Below are positions 1 to 9,592 of a DNA stretch of 64,000 nucleotides, one piece after another. A model generated the notes under the pieces. It saw nothing but the letters and a program-made list of their open reading frames with translations, ran no database searches and was not told the DNA's origin. The translations under genes and the position numbers were made by a program. The DNA is taken from contig JBBRPH010000005.1 of NCBI GenBank assembly GCA_038228295.1, forward strand, positions 1-64,000, read 5' to 3'. Source of the stretch: JAICKM01 sp038228295. GTDB lineage: Bacteria; Chloroflexota; Chloroflexia; QHBQ01; JAICKM01. Every line of letters begins with the position of its first letter. Position 1 is the first letter of the stretch.

Positions 1-153
1 ACGGATCACCAGGCGGAGAACTGGGCGGTGTTACGGCATATCGCGGTGAATTTACTCAAGCAGGAGCGCACGGCCAAAAGCGGGGTCCAAGGGAAACGCC
101 TCAAGGCGGGCTGGGATGAAGCGTATCTATTGAAGGTATTGTGTTCAATTTAG
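1..153 (+). mobile_element. ISAs1-family transposase, C-terminal 50 residues (cut by window edge)
   Basis: An open frame enters from the left edge and stops at TAG 151-153. The last 50 residues include ENWAVLRHIAVNLLKQE and GKRLKAGWDEAYLLKVL, the typical C-terminal end of ISAs1-family (DDE, formerly H-repeat) transposases. The stop is followed by a short sequence ending in CCCTG at 167, consistent with the CAGGG-type terminal inverted repeat of this family, so the element probably ends near 167. The left end and the target duplication are outside the window. Family identification is confident. The exact element boundary is inferred. Confidence 0.75.
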
Positions 154-167
154 ATGCGTCGGCCCTG
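154..167 (+). repeat. Probable right terminal inverted repeat of the ISAs1-like element
   Basis: ATGCGTCGGCCCTG directly follows the transposase stop codon and ends in CCCTG, the complement of the CAGGG start commonly seen in ISAs1-family ends. The matching left end is not in the window, so the call rests on position and end motif only. Confidence 0.4.
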
Positions 168-186
168 AATTGCCTCCTATTGAGTA

Positions 187-215
187 TTTACTTTTTTCTG
201 AAACTTTGTTATAAT
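187..215 (+). promoter_or_regulatory. Promoter of the TetR-men operon
   Basis: TTTACT (187-192), a 17-base spacer and TATAAT (210-215) form a plausible sigma-70-type promoter. It reads into the TetR gene at 257. Transcription would start near 222, inside the palindrome at 221-242. Confidence 0.6.
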
Positions 216-220
216 GGAGA

Positions 221-242
221 AAACCGACGAGTCGGTCGGTTT
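221..242. promoter_or_regulatory. TetR-type operator palindrome
   Basis: AAACCGAC and GTCGGTTT form a perfect 8-bp inverted repeat, with a second nested palindrome ACCGAC-GA-GTCGGT. ACCGAC/GTCGGT half-sites are typical of QacR/AcrR-like TetR-family operators. The site begins 5 bases after the -10 box and covers the predicted transcription start, an ideal place for autorepression by the regulator encoded at 257. Confidence 0.7.
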
Positions 243-256
243 CGGGGAGCAAGGGT

Positions 257-865
257 ATGATCCGGGAACAGGAACGCAGCCAGACACGCCGCCAACGCAT
301 CCTTGATGCCGCCGTGCAGGTGTTTACCGGCAAGGGCTATCGGGATGCGGGCATGGAAGACATCGCGACCGCCGCCGAGACCTCGAAGGGCGGGGTGTAC
401 TTTCACTTCGCCAGCAAGCAGGCGCTGTTCCTGAATCTGCTGGACCGCATGGCGGCGCTGCTGGTCGAGCGCACCGAGCGGGCGATTGCCGACGAACCCG
501 ACCCGCTGGCGCGGGCTGATGCCGCCTTGCGCGTGGTGCTGCACACGTTCGCCGCCCATCGCGGCCTGACCCGCCTGTTCCTGTGCGAGGCGCTGGGCGC
601 GGGGCCGGAGTTCAACGCCAAGATGGCCGGCATCCATGCCCAGTTCGTCGCCGTGATCCGCCGCCACATGGATGATGCGGTGACGGCGGGCGCGATCCCC
701 GCGCTGGATACGGATTTGGCGGCGGTGGTCTGGTTCGGCGCGCTCAATGGGCTGGTTACGCGCTGGGCGCTGGCGGAGGCACCGGGCGATCTGGAAGCGC
801 AATATCCCGCCTTGCGCCGCTTGTTACTACGCAGCATCGGCGTACCCGATGCCGAGATGAGGTGA
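257..865 (+). CDS. TetR/AcrR-family transcriptional regulator
   Basis: A 202-residue protein of normal TetR length. Residues 10-56 form the helix-turn-helix domain (RQRILDAAVQVFTGKGY, then GMEDIATAAETSKGGVYFHF, then ASKQALF), which is the TetR signature. The rest is a helical ligand-binding domain whose effector cannot be read from sequence. The gene follows a promoter and a perfect ACCGAC/GTCGGT palindrome. It ends 4 bases before the menF start, so it is probably cotranscribed with the menaquinone operon and may control both itself and that operon. The specific role in menaquinone control is inferred from position only. Confidence 0.85.
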   Translation: MIREQERSQTRRQRILDAAVQVFTGKGYRDAGMEDIATAAETSKGGVYFHFASKQALFLNLLDRMAALLVERTERAIADEPDPLARADAALRVVLHTFAAHRGLTRLFLCEALGAGPEFNAKMAGIHAQFVAVIRRHMDDAVTAGAIPALDTDLAAVVWFGALNGLVTRWALAEAPGDLEAQYPALRRLLLRSIGVPDAEMR

Positions 866-869
866 GATT

Positions 870-2393
870 GTGATGACTCTGACGCTGCCGACCCAGGCCA
901 CCCGCCTGTACGACCGCCTAGCCGACGGCGTGACGACAGCCCGCCGCACCAACGCGCCCGTGCTGGTCAGCCTGAGCGAAGCGGTCGCCACGATCGATCC
1001 ACTGACCTTTTGGGCGGCGGGCCGGCAGGTGGCTGCGGATCGGCTCTACTGGGCCGCGCCGGGCGGCAGCCTGACCCTGGCCGGGGTCGGCGTGGCCCAG
1101 GTATTCACCGGCACCGGGCCGGATCGCTTCGCCACAGTCGCCGCCGCCTGGGCCGTGACCCTGGCGACCGCGCAGATTGACGACGGCCTGTGCGCCGCGC
1201 AACCGGGCAGTGGTCCCACGCTCCTGGGCGGCTTCGCCTTCGACCCCGACCGCCCGACCACGCCCGCCTGGACCGGCTTTCCCGCCGGCCTGCTGATCCT
1301 GCCGCAGTTTCTGCTCAGTACCGCGCATGGAGCCACCGTGCTGACGACGAGCGTGGTGGTTACGTCCACCACCGATGCCGCCGCCGCAGCGGATCGGCTC
1401 ACGGCGCAGCGCCGGGCGCTATTTGCCGCCCTAACCCCCCTACCCCCTTCCCTCCAAAGGAAGGGGGAGTTAGACGATCTCAAAGAGATCGCGCCGTCTC
1501 TCCTGCGGGAGCCGGCTAACAGACTCATTCAGAATTCAGAATTCAAAACTCAGAACTCGATCCGCGGGGAAGGGTTGGGGGAGAAGTCCGCCGGCGATTG
1601 GAAAGCCGCCGTGGCCGCTGTCGCGCACGACATCCGGGCGGGGGCGTTGGAGAAGGTGGTGCTGGCGCGCGCGGTGCGCGTGACCGCCGACCGGGCGGTG
1701 GACCCCGCTGCGGTGCTGCGCCGGCTCGCGGCCAAGTACAGCGACTGCTATCTGTTCGCCGTGGATCGCGGTGGGCGCTGCTTCCTGGGAGCCACGCCGG
1801 AGCGCTTGGTGCGGCGGGCGGGTGACGAGGTGTTGGCAACCTGCCTAGCGGGCACTGCCCGGCGCGGGGCCACGCCGGCCGAAGATGCGGCGTTGGGCGC
1901 GGAGTTGTTGGCAAGCAGCAAAAATCGGGAGGAACACGCCGTCGTCGCACGGATGTTGGCTGCGGCGTTGGGCGCGGTCTGTAGCGATCTGCAAATGCCG
2001 GCGACTCCGGCGCTGCTGCGGCTGCCCAATCTACAGCACCTCTACACGCCGATCCAGGGACGATTGAAGCCGGGCATTAGCCTGCTGGATCTCGTGGCCC
2101 GCTTGCACCCCACGCCGGCGGTCGGTGGCTTCCCGCGCCTGGCGGCGCTGGCGGAGATCCGGGCACGCGAAGGCATGGATCGCGGCTGGTACGCGGGGCC
2201 GGTCGGCTGGCTGGACGCACGCGGCGATGGGGAGTTCGCCGTGGCCTTGCGCTCGGCGCTGCTCGACGGCGCGACGGCTCAGGCATTCGCGGGTTGTGGC
2301 ATCATGGGCGATTCGCAGCCCGATGCCGAATATGCCGAAACGCAAATCAAGCTGCGCGCGATGCTCACAGCGCTAGCCGAGGCGCAGACATGA
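870..2393 (+). CDS. menF: Isochorismate synthase (menaquinone pathway)
   Basis: Converts chorismate to isochorismate, the first committed step of menaquinone synthesis. The chorismate-binding domain fills the C-terminal half: GALEKVVLARAV carries the catalytic-base lysine, and the end has GCGIMGDSQPDAEYAETQIK, typical of MenF/EntC enzymes. Start is GTG 870 or the adjacent ATG 873. Residues about 187-238 (bases 1430-1580) are not enzyme-like. They come from an inserted repeat: a GGAAGGGGG-type inverted repeat and heptads ATTCAGA, ATTCAGA, ATTCAAA, ACTCAGA. The insert sits in the linker before the catalytic domain and keeps the frame. The stop overlaps the menD start (ATGA). Confidence 0.9.
   Translation: MMTLTLPTQATRLYDRLADGVTTARRTNAPVLVSLSEAVATIDPLTFWAAGRQVAADRLYWAAPGGSLTLAGVGVAQVFTGTGPDRFATVAAAWAVTLATAQIDDGLCAAQPGSGPTLLGGFAFDPDRPTTPAWTGFPAGLLILPQFLLSTAHGATVLTTSVVVTSTTDAAAAADRLTAQRRALFAALTPLPPSLQRKGELDDLKEIAPSLLREPANRLIQNSEFKTQNSIRGEGLGEKSAGDWKAAVAAVAHDIRAGALEKVVLARAVRVTADRAVDPAAVLRRLAAKYSDCYLFAVDRGGRCFLGATPERLVRRAGDEVLATCLAGTARRGATPAEDAALGAELLASSKNREEHAVVARMLAAALGAVCSDLQMPATPALLRLPNLQHLYTPIQGRLKPGISLLDLVARLHPTPAVGGFPRLAALAEIRAREGMDRGWYAGPVGWLDARGDGEFAVALRSALLDGATAQAFAGCGIMGDSQPDAEYAETQIKLRAMLTALAEAQT
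1430..1580 (+). repeat. In-frame repeat insertion inside menF, with heptad tract
   Basis: This stretch holds a C-rich left part, the inverted repeat CCCCCTTCC/GGAAGGGGG, a small CTCCTGCGGGAG hairpin, and at 1527-1559 four to five tandem 7-mers of the type ATTCAGA. A G-rich right part (GGGGAAGGGTTGGGGG) resembles the complement of the left part. It looks like a dispersed intergenic repeat that entered the coding sequence while preserving frame. Confidence 0.6.
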
Positions 2394-4183
2394 CTCCCGC
2401 CGCAACATTAGCTGTCTGGGTGGGGGCGTTTGTGGACGAATTGGTGCGATCCGGCGTGCATCATGTGGTGCTGTGCCCCGGTTCACGCTCGGCACCGTTG
2501 GCCCTGGTGCTGGCGCGGCGGACCGATGTACGGCTGTGGGTGCAGGTAGATGAGCGCTCAGCGGGCTTTTTCGCGCTGGGCATGGCGAAGGCGCAACGCG
2601 CGCCGGTGGCCCTGGTCTGCACCTCCGGCACGGCAGCGGCCAACTTCCTGCCCGCTGTGGTCGAGGCACACCTGAGCCGCGTGCCGCTGCTGCTGCTGAC
2701 CGCCGACCGCCCACCCGAACTGCGCGACAACGGCGCGCCGCAGGCCATTGACCAGATCCGGCTCTACGGCGGCTACGCCAAGTGGTTCGCCGACGTCGCG
2801 CTGCCCGATGCCGCGCCGGCCATGCTGCGCTACATTCGCACCGTGGCTGGGCGCGCGGTCGGTACCGCGCTGGCTGCGCCCGCCGGGCCGGTCCACCTCA
2901 ACTTGCCGTTCCGTGAGCCGTTGGTGCAGGCGGTGCTTGATGCCAGTGAGCACGAAGAACTCAGAACTCAGAACTCGGCCTATATCGCTGTCCGTGATAA
3001 CCGGCGTGGGGTGGATGCAGCGACGCTAGCCCACTTGCGTGCCGTGCTACAGCCGGGGCGGCGCGGGCTGATTGTGTGCGGACCGGGCGAGGAGCTGGGA
3101 CTGCCGGTGGCGGTGACGGCGCTGGCGGCCCGGCTGGGCTACCCGCTGCTGGCCGATCCGCTGTCGGGCGTGCGTTGTGGATCACAGCATAGCGCGGTGG
3201 TGGTGGCGGGCTATGACGCTTTCCTGCGCGACCCGGCCTGGGTGGCGGCGATGCAGCCAGAGGTGGTGTTGCGCTTCGGCGCGATGCCGACGGCCAAGCC
3301 GCTGCTGCTCTATCTACAAGCCCACCCCAGCGCGCATACTATCGTTGTAGACTCCGCTCCCGGTTGGCGGGACCCCACCGCCCTGGCCGCCGAGATGATC
3401 TACGCCGACCCCGCCACGCTTTGCCTGGCGTTGTTAGATGCGGGCGCGGCAAGCAACGCCCCTACAGCAGGCACATTAGACGCCGCACACCATACTTCGC
3501 AATGGAGGGCGGCCTGGATCGAGGCCGAGCGCCGCACCCAGGCCACGATTGCCGCCCACTTCGCCACGCTGGAAGGGATGGCGGAGGGCAAGGTGTTCGC
3601 GGAGTTGGCGGCAGCTTTGCCGGGCGGCACGACGCTGTTTGTCGGCAACAGTATGCCGATCCGCGATCTGGACACCTTTTTCCCTGGCGGGCCACGCCCG
3701 ATCCGTATCCTGGGCAACCGGGGCGCGAACGGCATTGACGGCGTGGTATCAAGCGCGCTGGGTGCGAGTACGGCGGGCGGGCCGCTGGTCCTGGTGATCG
3801 GCGATCTGTCATTCTACCACGACCTGAACGGCCTGCTGGCGGCCAAGCTGCATGGCCTGAACGCGACGATTGTGCTGCTTAACAACGACGGCGGCGGCAT
3901 CTTCCATTTCTTGCCGCAGGCTGCGGAGCGCGATGTGTTCGAGGCAGTGTTCGGCACACCGACGGGCCTGGACTTTGCGCCCGCCGTCGCCATGTACGGC
4001 GGACGGATGCACCGCCCCACAAGCTGGCCCGCCTTCCGGGGCGCACTGACCGACAGCCTAGCCACCGGCGGCCTGAACGTGATCGAAGTGCGAACCGAAC
4101 GCGAGCGTAATGTGGCCGACCACCGCGCTATCTGGCCCGCCGTCAGCACCGCCCTCACCGACCTTGTGGAGGCGCAGCGATGA
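2390..4183 (+). CDS. menD: SEPHCHC synthase (2-succinyl-5-enolpyruvyl-6-hydroxy-3-cyclohexene-1-carboxylate synthase)
   Basis: A thiamine-diphosphate enzyme that joins isochorismate and 2-oxoglutarate. The 597 residues match the usual MenD length. Visible motifs: CPGSRSAPLALVLAR near the N-terminus, CTSGTAAANFLPAVVEA, then GNSMPIRDLDTF and VIGDLSFYHDLNGLL with NNDGGGIFHFLPQ for cofactor and Mg binding. ATG 2390 was chosen because it overlaps the menF stop (ATGA) and removes a 32-residue extension that lies over the menF end. At 2957-2977 three heptads GAACTCA/G encode a short odd linker (EELRTQNS) between domains. Confidence 0.95.
   Translation: MTPAATLAVWVGAFVDELVRSGVHHVVLCPGSRSAPLALVLARRTDVRLWVQVDERSAGFFALGMAKAQRAPVALVCTSGTAAANFLPAVVEAHLSRVPLLLLTADRPPELRDNGAPQAIDQIRLYGGYAKWFADVALPDAAPAMLRYIRTVAGRAVGTALAAPAGPVHLNLPFREPLVQAVLDASEHEELRTQNSAYIAVRDNRRGVDAATLAHLRAVLQPGRRGLIVCGPGEELGLPVAVTALAARLGYPLLADPLSGVRCGSQHSAVVVAGYDAFLRDPAWVAAMQPEVVLRFGAMPTAKPLLLYLQAHPSAHTIVVDSAPGWRDPTALAAEMIYADPATLCLALLDAGAASNAPTAGTLDAAHHTSQWRAAWIEAERRTQATIAAHFATLEGMAEGKVFAELAAALPGGTTLFVGNSMPIRDLDTFFPGGPRPIRILGNRGANGIDGVVSSALGASTAGGPLVLVIGDLSFYHDLNGLLAAKLHGLNATIVLLNNDGGGIFHFLPQAAERDVFEAVFGTPTGLDFAPAVAMYGGRMHRPTSWPAFRGALTDSLATGGLNVIEVRTERERNVADHRAIWPAVSTALTDLVEAQR
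2957..2977 (+). repeat. Heptanucleotide repeat inside menD
   Basis: GAACTCA, GAACTCA, GAACTCG in tandem: three 7-base units equal 21 bases, so the frame is kept. The complement (TGAGTTC) is the unit seen between menA and menE at 6887-6919. Confidence 0.7.
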
Positions 4184-5076
4184 GCCGGCTGAACGTCAAC
4201 GGGGTGCAGTATTATGTCAATCATATCGGCGACGGCCTACCCCTGCTTTTGCTGCACGGCTTCACCGGTAGCGCGGCGGGCTGGGAGCCACAGATCGTGG
4301 CCTGGCGTGACCGCTACACCTGTCTCGCGGTGGACCTGCTGGGGCATGGGCAATCCACTGTGCCCGTGGATCCCACCCGCTATCGCATGGACCGGACGGT
4401 GGCTGACCTGATCGCCATCCTGGATCAGTTGGGCATCGCGCGCACGCACCTGTTGGGCTATTCGCTCGGCGGGCGCGTGGCGCTGGCGTTGGCCGTGGCC
4501 CACCCGGCCCGCATCGGCGGCTTGGTGCTGGAAAGCGCCTCGCCGGGCCTCGCTACGGCAGCGGAGCGTGCCGCCCGCGTCGCCGCCGACGAAGCGTTAG
4601 CTGCCGACATTGAGCGCGACGGGGTGCCCGCGTTCGTGGCGCGCTGGGAAGCGTTGCCGTTGTGGGCCAGCCAGGCCACGTTACCGGCGGCAACCCGCGC
4701 CGCGCTGCACGCGCAACGACTGCACAACCACGCCGCCGGGCTGGCGAACAGCTTGCGCGGCCTCGGCACCGGCGCACAACCGCCACTGCATGACTGGCTG
4801 GGCGGCCTGAACGTGCCTACGCTGTGTATGGCCGGCACGCTCGATGCCAAGTTCGTGGCGCTGGCCGAAGACCTGACCGTGGCCTTGCCGCAAGGGCAAC
4901 TCGTTCTGGTGCCGGGAGCCGGGCACGCCGTCCATCTGGAACAGCCGAACGTGTTCAATCAAACCGTAGGCCAATTTCTGGCCCAACCCGCCGTTGCGGG
5001 TCGCTTATCCAACTTAACGCCACAGCCCGCGCAGGCCGGCTTGGTAACTGTAGCCGCGACCGAGGTCGCCCCGTAA
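4180..5076 (+). CDS. menH: Alpha/beta hydrolase, probable SHCHC synthase
   Basis: Expected to eliminate pyruvate from the MenD product to give SHCHC. A 298-residue alpha/beta hydrolase with LLHGFTGSAAGWEPQ (oxyanion region, about residues 25-40), nucleophile elbow LGYSLGGR, acid residue in AGTLDAKFV and the late histidine in GAGHAVHLEQP. The start ATG overlaps the menD stop by 4 bases. Position between menD and menB supports MenH over a generic esterase. The last 30 residues after the catalytic histidine are low in conservation signals. Confidence 0.85.
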   Translation: MSRLNVNGVQYYVNHIGDGLPLLLLHGFTGSAAGWEPQIVAWRDRYTCLAVDLLGHGQSTVPVDPTRYRMDRTVADLIAILDQLGIARTHLLGYSLGGRVALALAVAHPARIGGLVLESASPGLATAAERAARVAADEALAADIERDGVPAFVARWEALPLWASQATLPAATRAALHAQRLHNHAAGLANSLRGLGTGAQPPLHDWLGGLNVPTLCMAGTLDAKFVALAEDLTVALPQGQLVLVPGAGHAVHLEQPNVFNQTVGQFLAQPAVAGRLSNLTPQPAQAGLVTVAATEVAP

Positions 5077-5086
5077 AGGAACTCCC

Positions 5087-5905
5087 ATGTCTGTCCAATG
5101 GCAAACTCTACACGAATACGGTGACATCTTGTATGAAGAGGCCGAAGGGATCGCCAAGATCACGATCAACCGGCCCGAAGTCCGCAACGCCTTCCGCCCG
5201 GAGACGCTGTTTGAGTTGGAAGATGCCTTCCGCCGTGCGCGCGACGATCAGGACATCGGCGTGATCATCCTGACCGGCGCGGGCGATCAGGCGTTTTGCT
5301 CCGGCGGCGACCAGCGCGTGCGCGGCCACGGCGGCTATGTGGACAGCAAAGGCGTAGCCCGCCTGAACGTGCTGGACCTGCAACGCCAAATCAAATATCT
5401 GCCCAAGCCGGTCATTGCCATGATCGCCGGCTACGCCATCGGTGGCGGCCATGTGCTGCATCTAGTCTGCGACCTGAGCATCGCCGCCGATAATGCGCGC
5501 TTCGGCCAGACCGGGCCGCGCGTGGGCAGCTTCGACGGCGGCTACGGCGCGGGCTATCTGGCGCGCATCGTCGGCCACAAGAAAGCCCGCGAAATCTGGT
5601 TCCTGTGCCGCCAATACAGCGCGCAGGAGGCGCTGGAGATGGGCTTGGTCAACACGGTGGTGCCGTTAGCCCAGTTGGAAGACGAGACGGTGCAGTGGTG
5701 CCGCGAGATCCTTGAGAAAAGCCCGGTCGCCCTACGCCTGCTCAAAGCCGCCTTCAATGCCGATACCGACGGCTTGGCCGGCATCCAGAATCTGGCTGGG
5801 GATGCAACGCTGCTCTACTACCTGAGCGACGAGGCCAAAGAGGGCCGCAACGCCTACATGGAAAAGCGCACGCCGGACTTCTCCCAGTTCCCGCGTTTGC
5901 CGTAG
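5087..5905 (+). CDS. menB: 1,4-dihydroxy-2-naphthoyl-CoA synthase
   Basis: A crotonase-fold enzyme that cyclises o-succinylbenzoyl-CoA. The 272 residues carry MenB hallmarks: INRPEVRNAFRPET, the AFCSGGDQRVRG loop, YAIGGGHVLHLVCDL and GPRVGSFDGGYGAGYLAR, with the active-site aspartate in SFD. It ends in the usual FSQFPRLP-type tail. The start follows AAAGGA at 5075-5080. It sits 10 bases after menH, clearly in the same operon. Confidence 0.95.
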   Translation: MSVQWQTLHEYGDILYEEAEGIAKITINRPEVRNAFRPETLFELEDAFRRARDDQDIGVIILTGAGDQAFCSGGDQRVRGHGGYVDSKGVARLNVLDLQRQIKYLPKPVIAMIAGYAIGGGHVLHLVCDLSIAADNARFGQTGPRVGSFDGGYGAGYLARIVGHKKAREIWFLCRQYSAQEALEMGLVNTVVPLAQLEDETVQWCREILEKSPVALRLLKAAFNADTDGLAGIQNLAGDATLLYYLSDEAKEGRNAYMEKRTPDFSQFPRLP

Positions 5906-5915
5906 GCGAGGGGTC

Positions 5916-5962
5916 GGGGTCAGGAGCCCGTTCTGCGTCTCCTGACCCCTGACCCCTGACCC
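5916..5962 (+). repeat. Inverted repeat plus CTGACCC heptads between menB and menA
   Basis: GGGGTCAGGAG (5916-5926) and CTCCTGACCCC (5939-5949) are a perfect 11-bp inverted repeat around a 12-base loop, followed by tandem CCTGACC units up to 5962. It could fold as an RNA hairpin within the operon transcript. There is no T-run after it, so a terminator role is doubtful. Confidence 0.6.
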
Positions 5963-5979
5963 CTAAACAGAGGAGTACA

Positions 5980-6888
5980 ATGCAAACCCAAACACAGGCC
6001 CGCCCTAAACCCAGTCCCCTCCGCATCTGGTGGATCGCGGCGCGGCCGCCGACATTGCCGGCGGCGATTGTGCCGGTGCTGGTGGGGGCGGCGATGGCCG
6101 GGGCGGGCGGGCGCTTCCGGGCGGTGCCGTTTGTGGCGACGCTGCTGGCTTCGCTGCTGATCCAGATCGGCACCAACTTGGCGAACGATCTGTTTGACTT
6201 CGAGAAGGGGGCCGACACCGCCGAACGGTTGGGACCACCGCGCATCACGGCGGCCGGCTGGGTGTCGCCGGCGGGCGTGCGGCGGGCCATGATCGGCGTG
6301 TTCGCGGCGGCGGCGCTGCTGGGGGTGTACCTGATCGCGGTGGGGGGTTGGCCGATCCTAGTGGTCGGCGTGCTGTCGATCATCTGCGCGGTCGCCTACA
6401 CGGGGGGGCCGTGGCCGCTGGGCTACCACGGCCTGGGCGAGGTGTTTGTCTTTCTGTTCTTCGGCGTGGTCGCCGTGGTCGGCACCTTCTATGTGCAGAC
6501 CGGCACTGTCATGCCGCTGGCTTTCATCGCCTCCGTGCCGGTGGGCCTGCTCTGCACGGCGATCATCGTGGCGAACAACATCCGCGACATTGATACCGAC
6601 CGCCAGGCGGGCAAACGCACGCTGGCCGTCCGCATTGGGCGCGATGCCACGCGCGCGCTTTACACCGCCTGCATCATCGTATCGTATGGCGTTATCGTCG
6701 CGCTCTGGCCGCTGGGCGGGCGCACCCCGCTCGTCTTGCTGCCGCTGCTCACCCTGCCGCTGGCCGTGCCGCTGATCCGGGGCATCTGGCGCGAAGTGGC
6801 CGGCCCGCCGCTGATCGCCGTACTGCGGGGCACCGGGCGGCTGCACATGGTCTTCGGCGTGCTGTTCGCGCTGGGGCTACTGACGTGA
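5980..6888 (+). CDS. menA: 1,4-dihydroxy-2-naphthoate polyprenyltransferase
   Basis: An integral-membrane UbiA-family prenyltransferase that attaches the isoprenoid chain to DHNA. The 302 residues contain multiple hydrophobic helices and both aspartate-rich motifs: NDLFDFEKGAD (about residues 69-79) and NNIRDIDTDRQAGKRTLAVR (about 196-215). The N-terminus PLRIWWIAARPPTLPAAIVP is typical of MenA. The ATG follows AGAGGAG. It is separated from menB by a 74-base gap made of heptad repeats. Confidence 0.93.
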   Translation: MQTQTQARPKPSPLRIWWIAARPPTLPAAIVPVLVGAAMAGAGGRFRAVPFVATLLASLLIQIGTNLANDLFDFEKGADTAERLGPPRITAAGWVSPAGVRRAMIGVFAAAALLGVYLIAVGGWPILVVGVLSIICAVAYTGGPWPLGYHGLGEVFVFLFFGVVAVVGTFYVQTGTVMPLAFIASVPVGLLCTAIIVANNIRDIDTDRQAGKRTLAVRIGRDATRALYTACIIVSYGVIVALWPLGGRTPLVLLPLLTLPLAVPLIRGIWREVAGPPLIAVLRGTGRLHMVFGVLFALGLLT

Positions 6889-6919
6889 GTTCTGAGTTCT
6901 GAGTTCTGAGTTCTGAGTT
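6887..6919 (+). repeat. TGAGTTC heptad tract between menA and menE
   Basis: Four and a half tandem copies of TGAGTTC fill most of the short gap between the menA stop (which forms the first TGA) and menE. The unit is the complement of the one inside menD (2957-2977) and near-identical to that inside menF. Confidence 0.8.
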
Positions 6920-6938
6920 TAATTAGTTGGATATAACG

Positions 6939-8527
6939 ATGGACACTGCGACAACTACAGCAATCGAACAAGCAGCGGACCCCACCGGCCACCCGTCCGC
7001 ATTCCACATTCCGCATTCCGCATTCCGCATTCCAGACTGGTTGGCGGCAGCCCCGCCGGATGGGTTGGCGGTGATTGCGCGGGGCGCGGGCTGGACGTTC
7101 GCCGATCTGGCGCGCGAGGCGGCGGGCTGGGCCGGGCGGCTGCGGGCGCTGGGCGTGGGGCCGGGCGACCGCGTGGCGCTGCTGCTGGGCAACAACACGA
7201 CGTTCGTGGCGTTGGTCCACGCCATCGGGCAGTGCGACGCGGTGCTGGTGCCACTCAACTGGCGACTGGCCGCACCCGAACTGGCCTGGCAGTTGGCCGA
7301 CTGCGGTGCCCGCCTGCTGCTGCACGACAGCCGAATGCGGAATGCGCTGGGCGGAGTGCGCTGGGCGGAATGTCGGATTGTGGATATTAGTGCTGAATTA
7401 GCGAGTGGGACCGCTGCGGAACCGGAAGAGCCGCCAACCGGCATTCCGCATTCCACACTAGACCTCGACCAAGTGCAGGCTATCATCTACACCTCCGGCA
7501 CCACCGGGCAGCCGAAGGGCGCGCTGCTCACCTACGGCAACCACTGGTGGAGCGCGGTGGGGTCGGCGCTGAATCTCGGCACGCACAAGGACGACCGCTG
7601 GCTGGCTTGCCTGCCACTGTTTCATGTCGGCGGTCTGGCGATCCTGTGGCGCAGCGTGATCTATGGCGTGCCGGTGATCATCCACGACGGCTTCGACCCG
7701 GCGGCGGTGAATGCGGCGATTGACGACGACGGCGTGACGGTGGTTTCGCTGGTCAGCACGATGCTGGCGCGGATGCTGGATGCGCGCGGCGCGCGGCCCT
7801 ATCCGCCCAGCTTGCGCGCCGTGCTGCTCGGTGGCGGGCCGGTGCCGCCGCCGTTGCTGGAGCGCTGCGCGGCTTTGGGCGTGCCGGTGGTGCAGACCTA
7901 CGGGCTGACCGAAACCGACTCGCAGGCCGCCACGCTGGCTCCCGCCGACGCGCTCCGCAAGCTGGGATCGGCGGGCAAGCCGCTGTTGCCCACGCAGATC
8001 CGCATTGCCGGCCCGGACGGCGACGCGCCCGCCAGGGTAGTCGGTGAGATCCTGGTGCAGGGGCCAACCGTCACGCCCGGCTACTGGAACCGCCCCGCCG
8101 CGACCGCCCGCGCCCTGCGCGACGGCTGGCTGCACAGCGGCGACCTGGGCTACCGCGATGCCGACGGCTACCTCTACGTGGTGGACCGCCGCGACGACCT
8201 GATCATCTCCGGCGGCGAGAACGTGTATCCCGCCGAAGTCGAGGCGGTGTTGTTGGCCCACCCGGCCGTGGTCGAAGCCGGGGTGGTCGGGCGACCCGAT
8301 GCGCGTTGGGGCCAGGTGGTACAGGCTGCCGTGGTGCTGCGCTCCGGTCAGCCCGTGAGCGCCGACGCACTGCGCGCTTGGTGCCGCGCGCGGCTGGCGG
8401 GCTACAAAGTGCCCACCACCATCCTATTTATGGACGAGCTACCGCGCAACGCTGCCGGCAAATTGCTGCGCCGCGCCTTGCGCGCCCTATCCGCACCCGA
8501 ATCGCATTCCCCAGAGGAGGCATCCCG

Positions 8528-8531
<4 letters not shown>
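6939..8531 (+). CDS. menE: o-Succinylbenzoate-CoA ligase
   Basis: Activates o-succinylbenzoate to its CoA ester. A 530-residue ANL-superfamily adenylating enzyme with the P-loop YTSGTTGQPKGALLTYGNH, the GLTETDS motif, YLYVVDRRDDLIISGGENVYP and the C-terminal catalytic lysine region PRNAAGKLLRR. ATG 6939 is preferred over an upstream TTG at 6927. Residues about 21-33 are encoded by five ATTCCGC-type heptads (7001-7035), and further copies sit at 7334-7347 and 7441-7456. They produce oddly periodic peptide (HIPHSAFRIP) before the true domain begins. The stop overlaps aroF (ATGA). Confidence 0.92.
7001..7035 (+). repeat. ATTCCGC heptad tract in the 5' end of menE
   Basis: Five tandem 7-mers: ATTCCAC, three ATTCCGC, ATTCCAG. 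Being 35 bases, the tract is not a multiple of three, so it must have arisen with compensating changes or have been present when the start codon was set. Related copies occur at 7334-7347 (GAATGCG, complementary) and 7441-7456. Confidence 0.75.

Positions 8532-9588
<1,057 letters not shown>

Positions 9589-9592
<4 letters not shown>

Noticed and set aside
870..2393. First enzyme as anthranilate synthase component TrpE
   Set aside because: Its neighbours are menD-H-B-A-E, no trpG-like gene is near, and the C-terminal GCGIMGDSQPDAEYAETQ form is the MenF/EntC type.
5916..5949. Inverted repeat after menB as an intrinsic terminator
   Set aside because: No T-run follows either arm and menA, menE and later genes continue the pathway in tight array, so termination here is unlikely.
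6887..7035. Repeats as a CRISPR array
   Set aside because: The units are 7 bases long and directly tandem, without spacers, and no cas genes are in the window.
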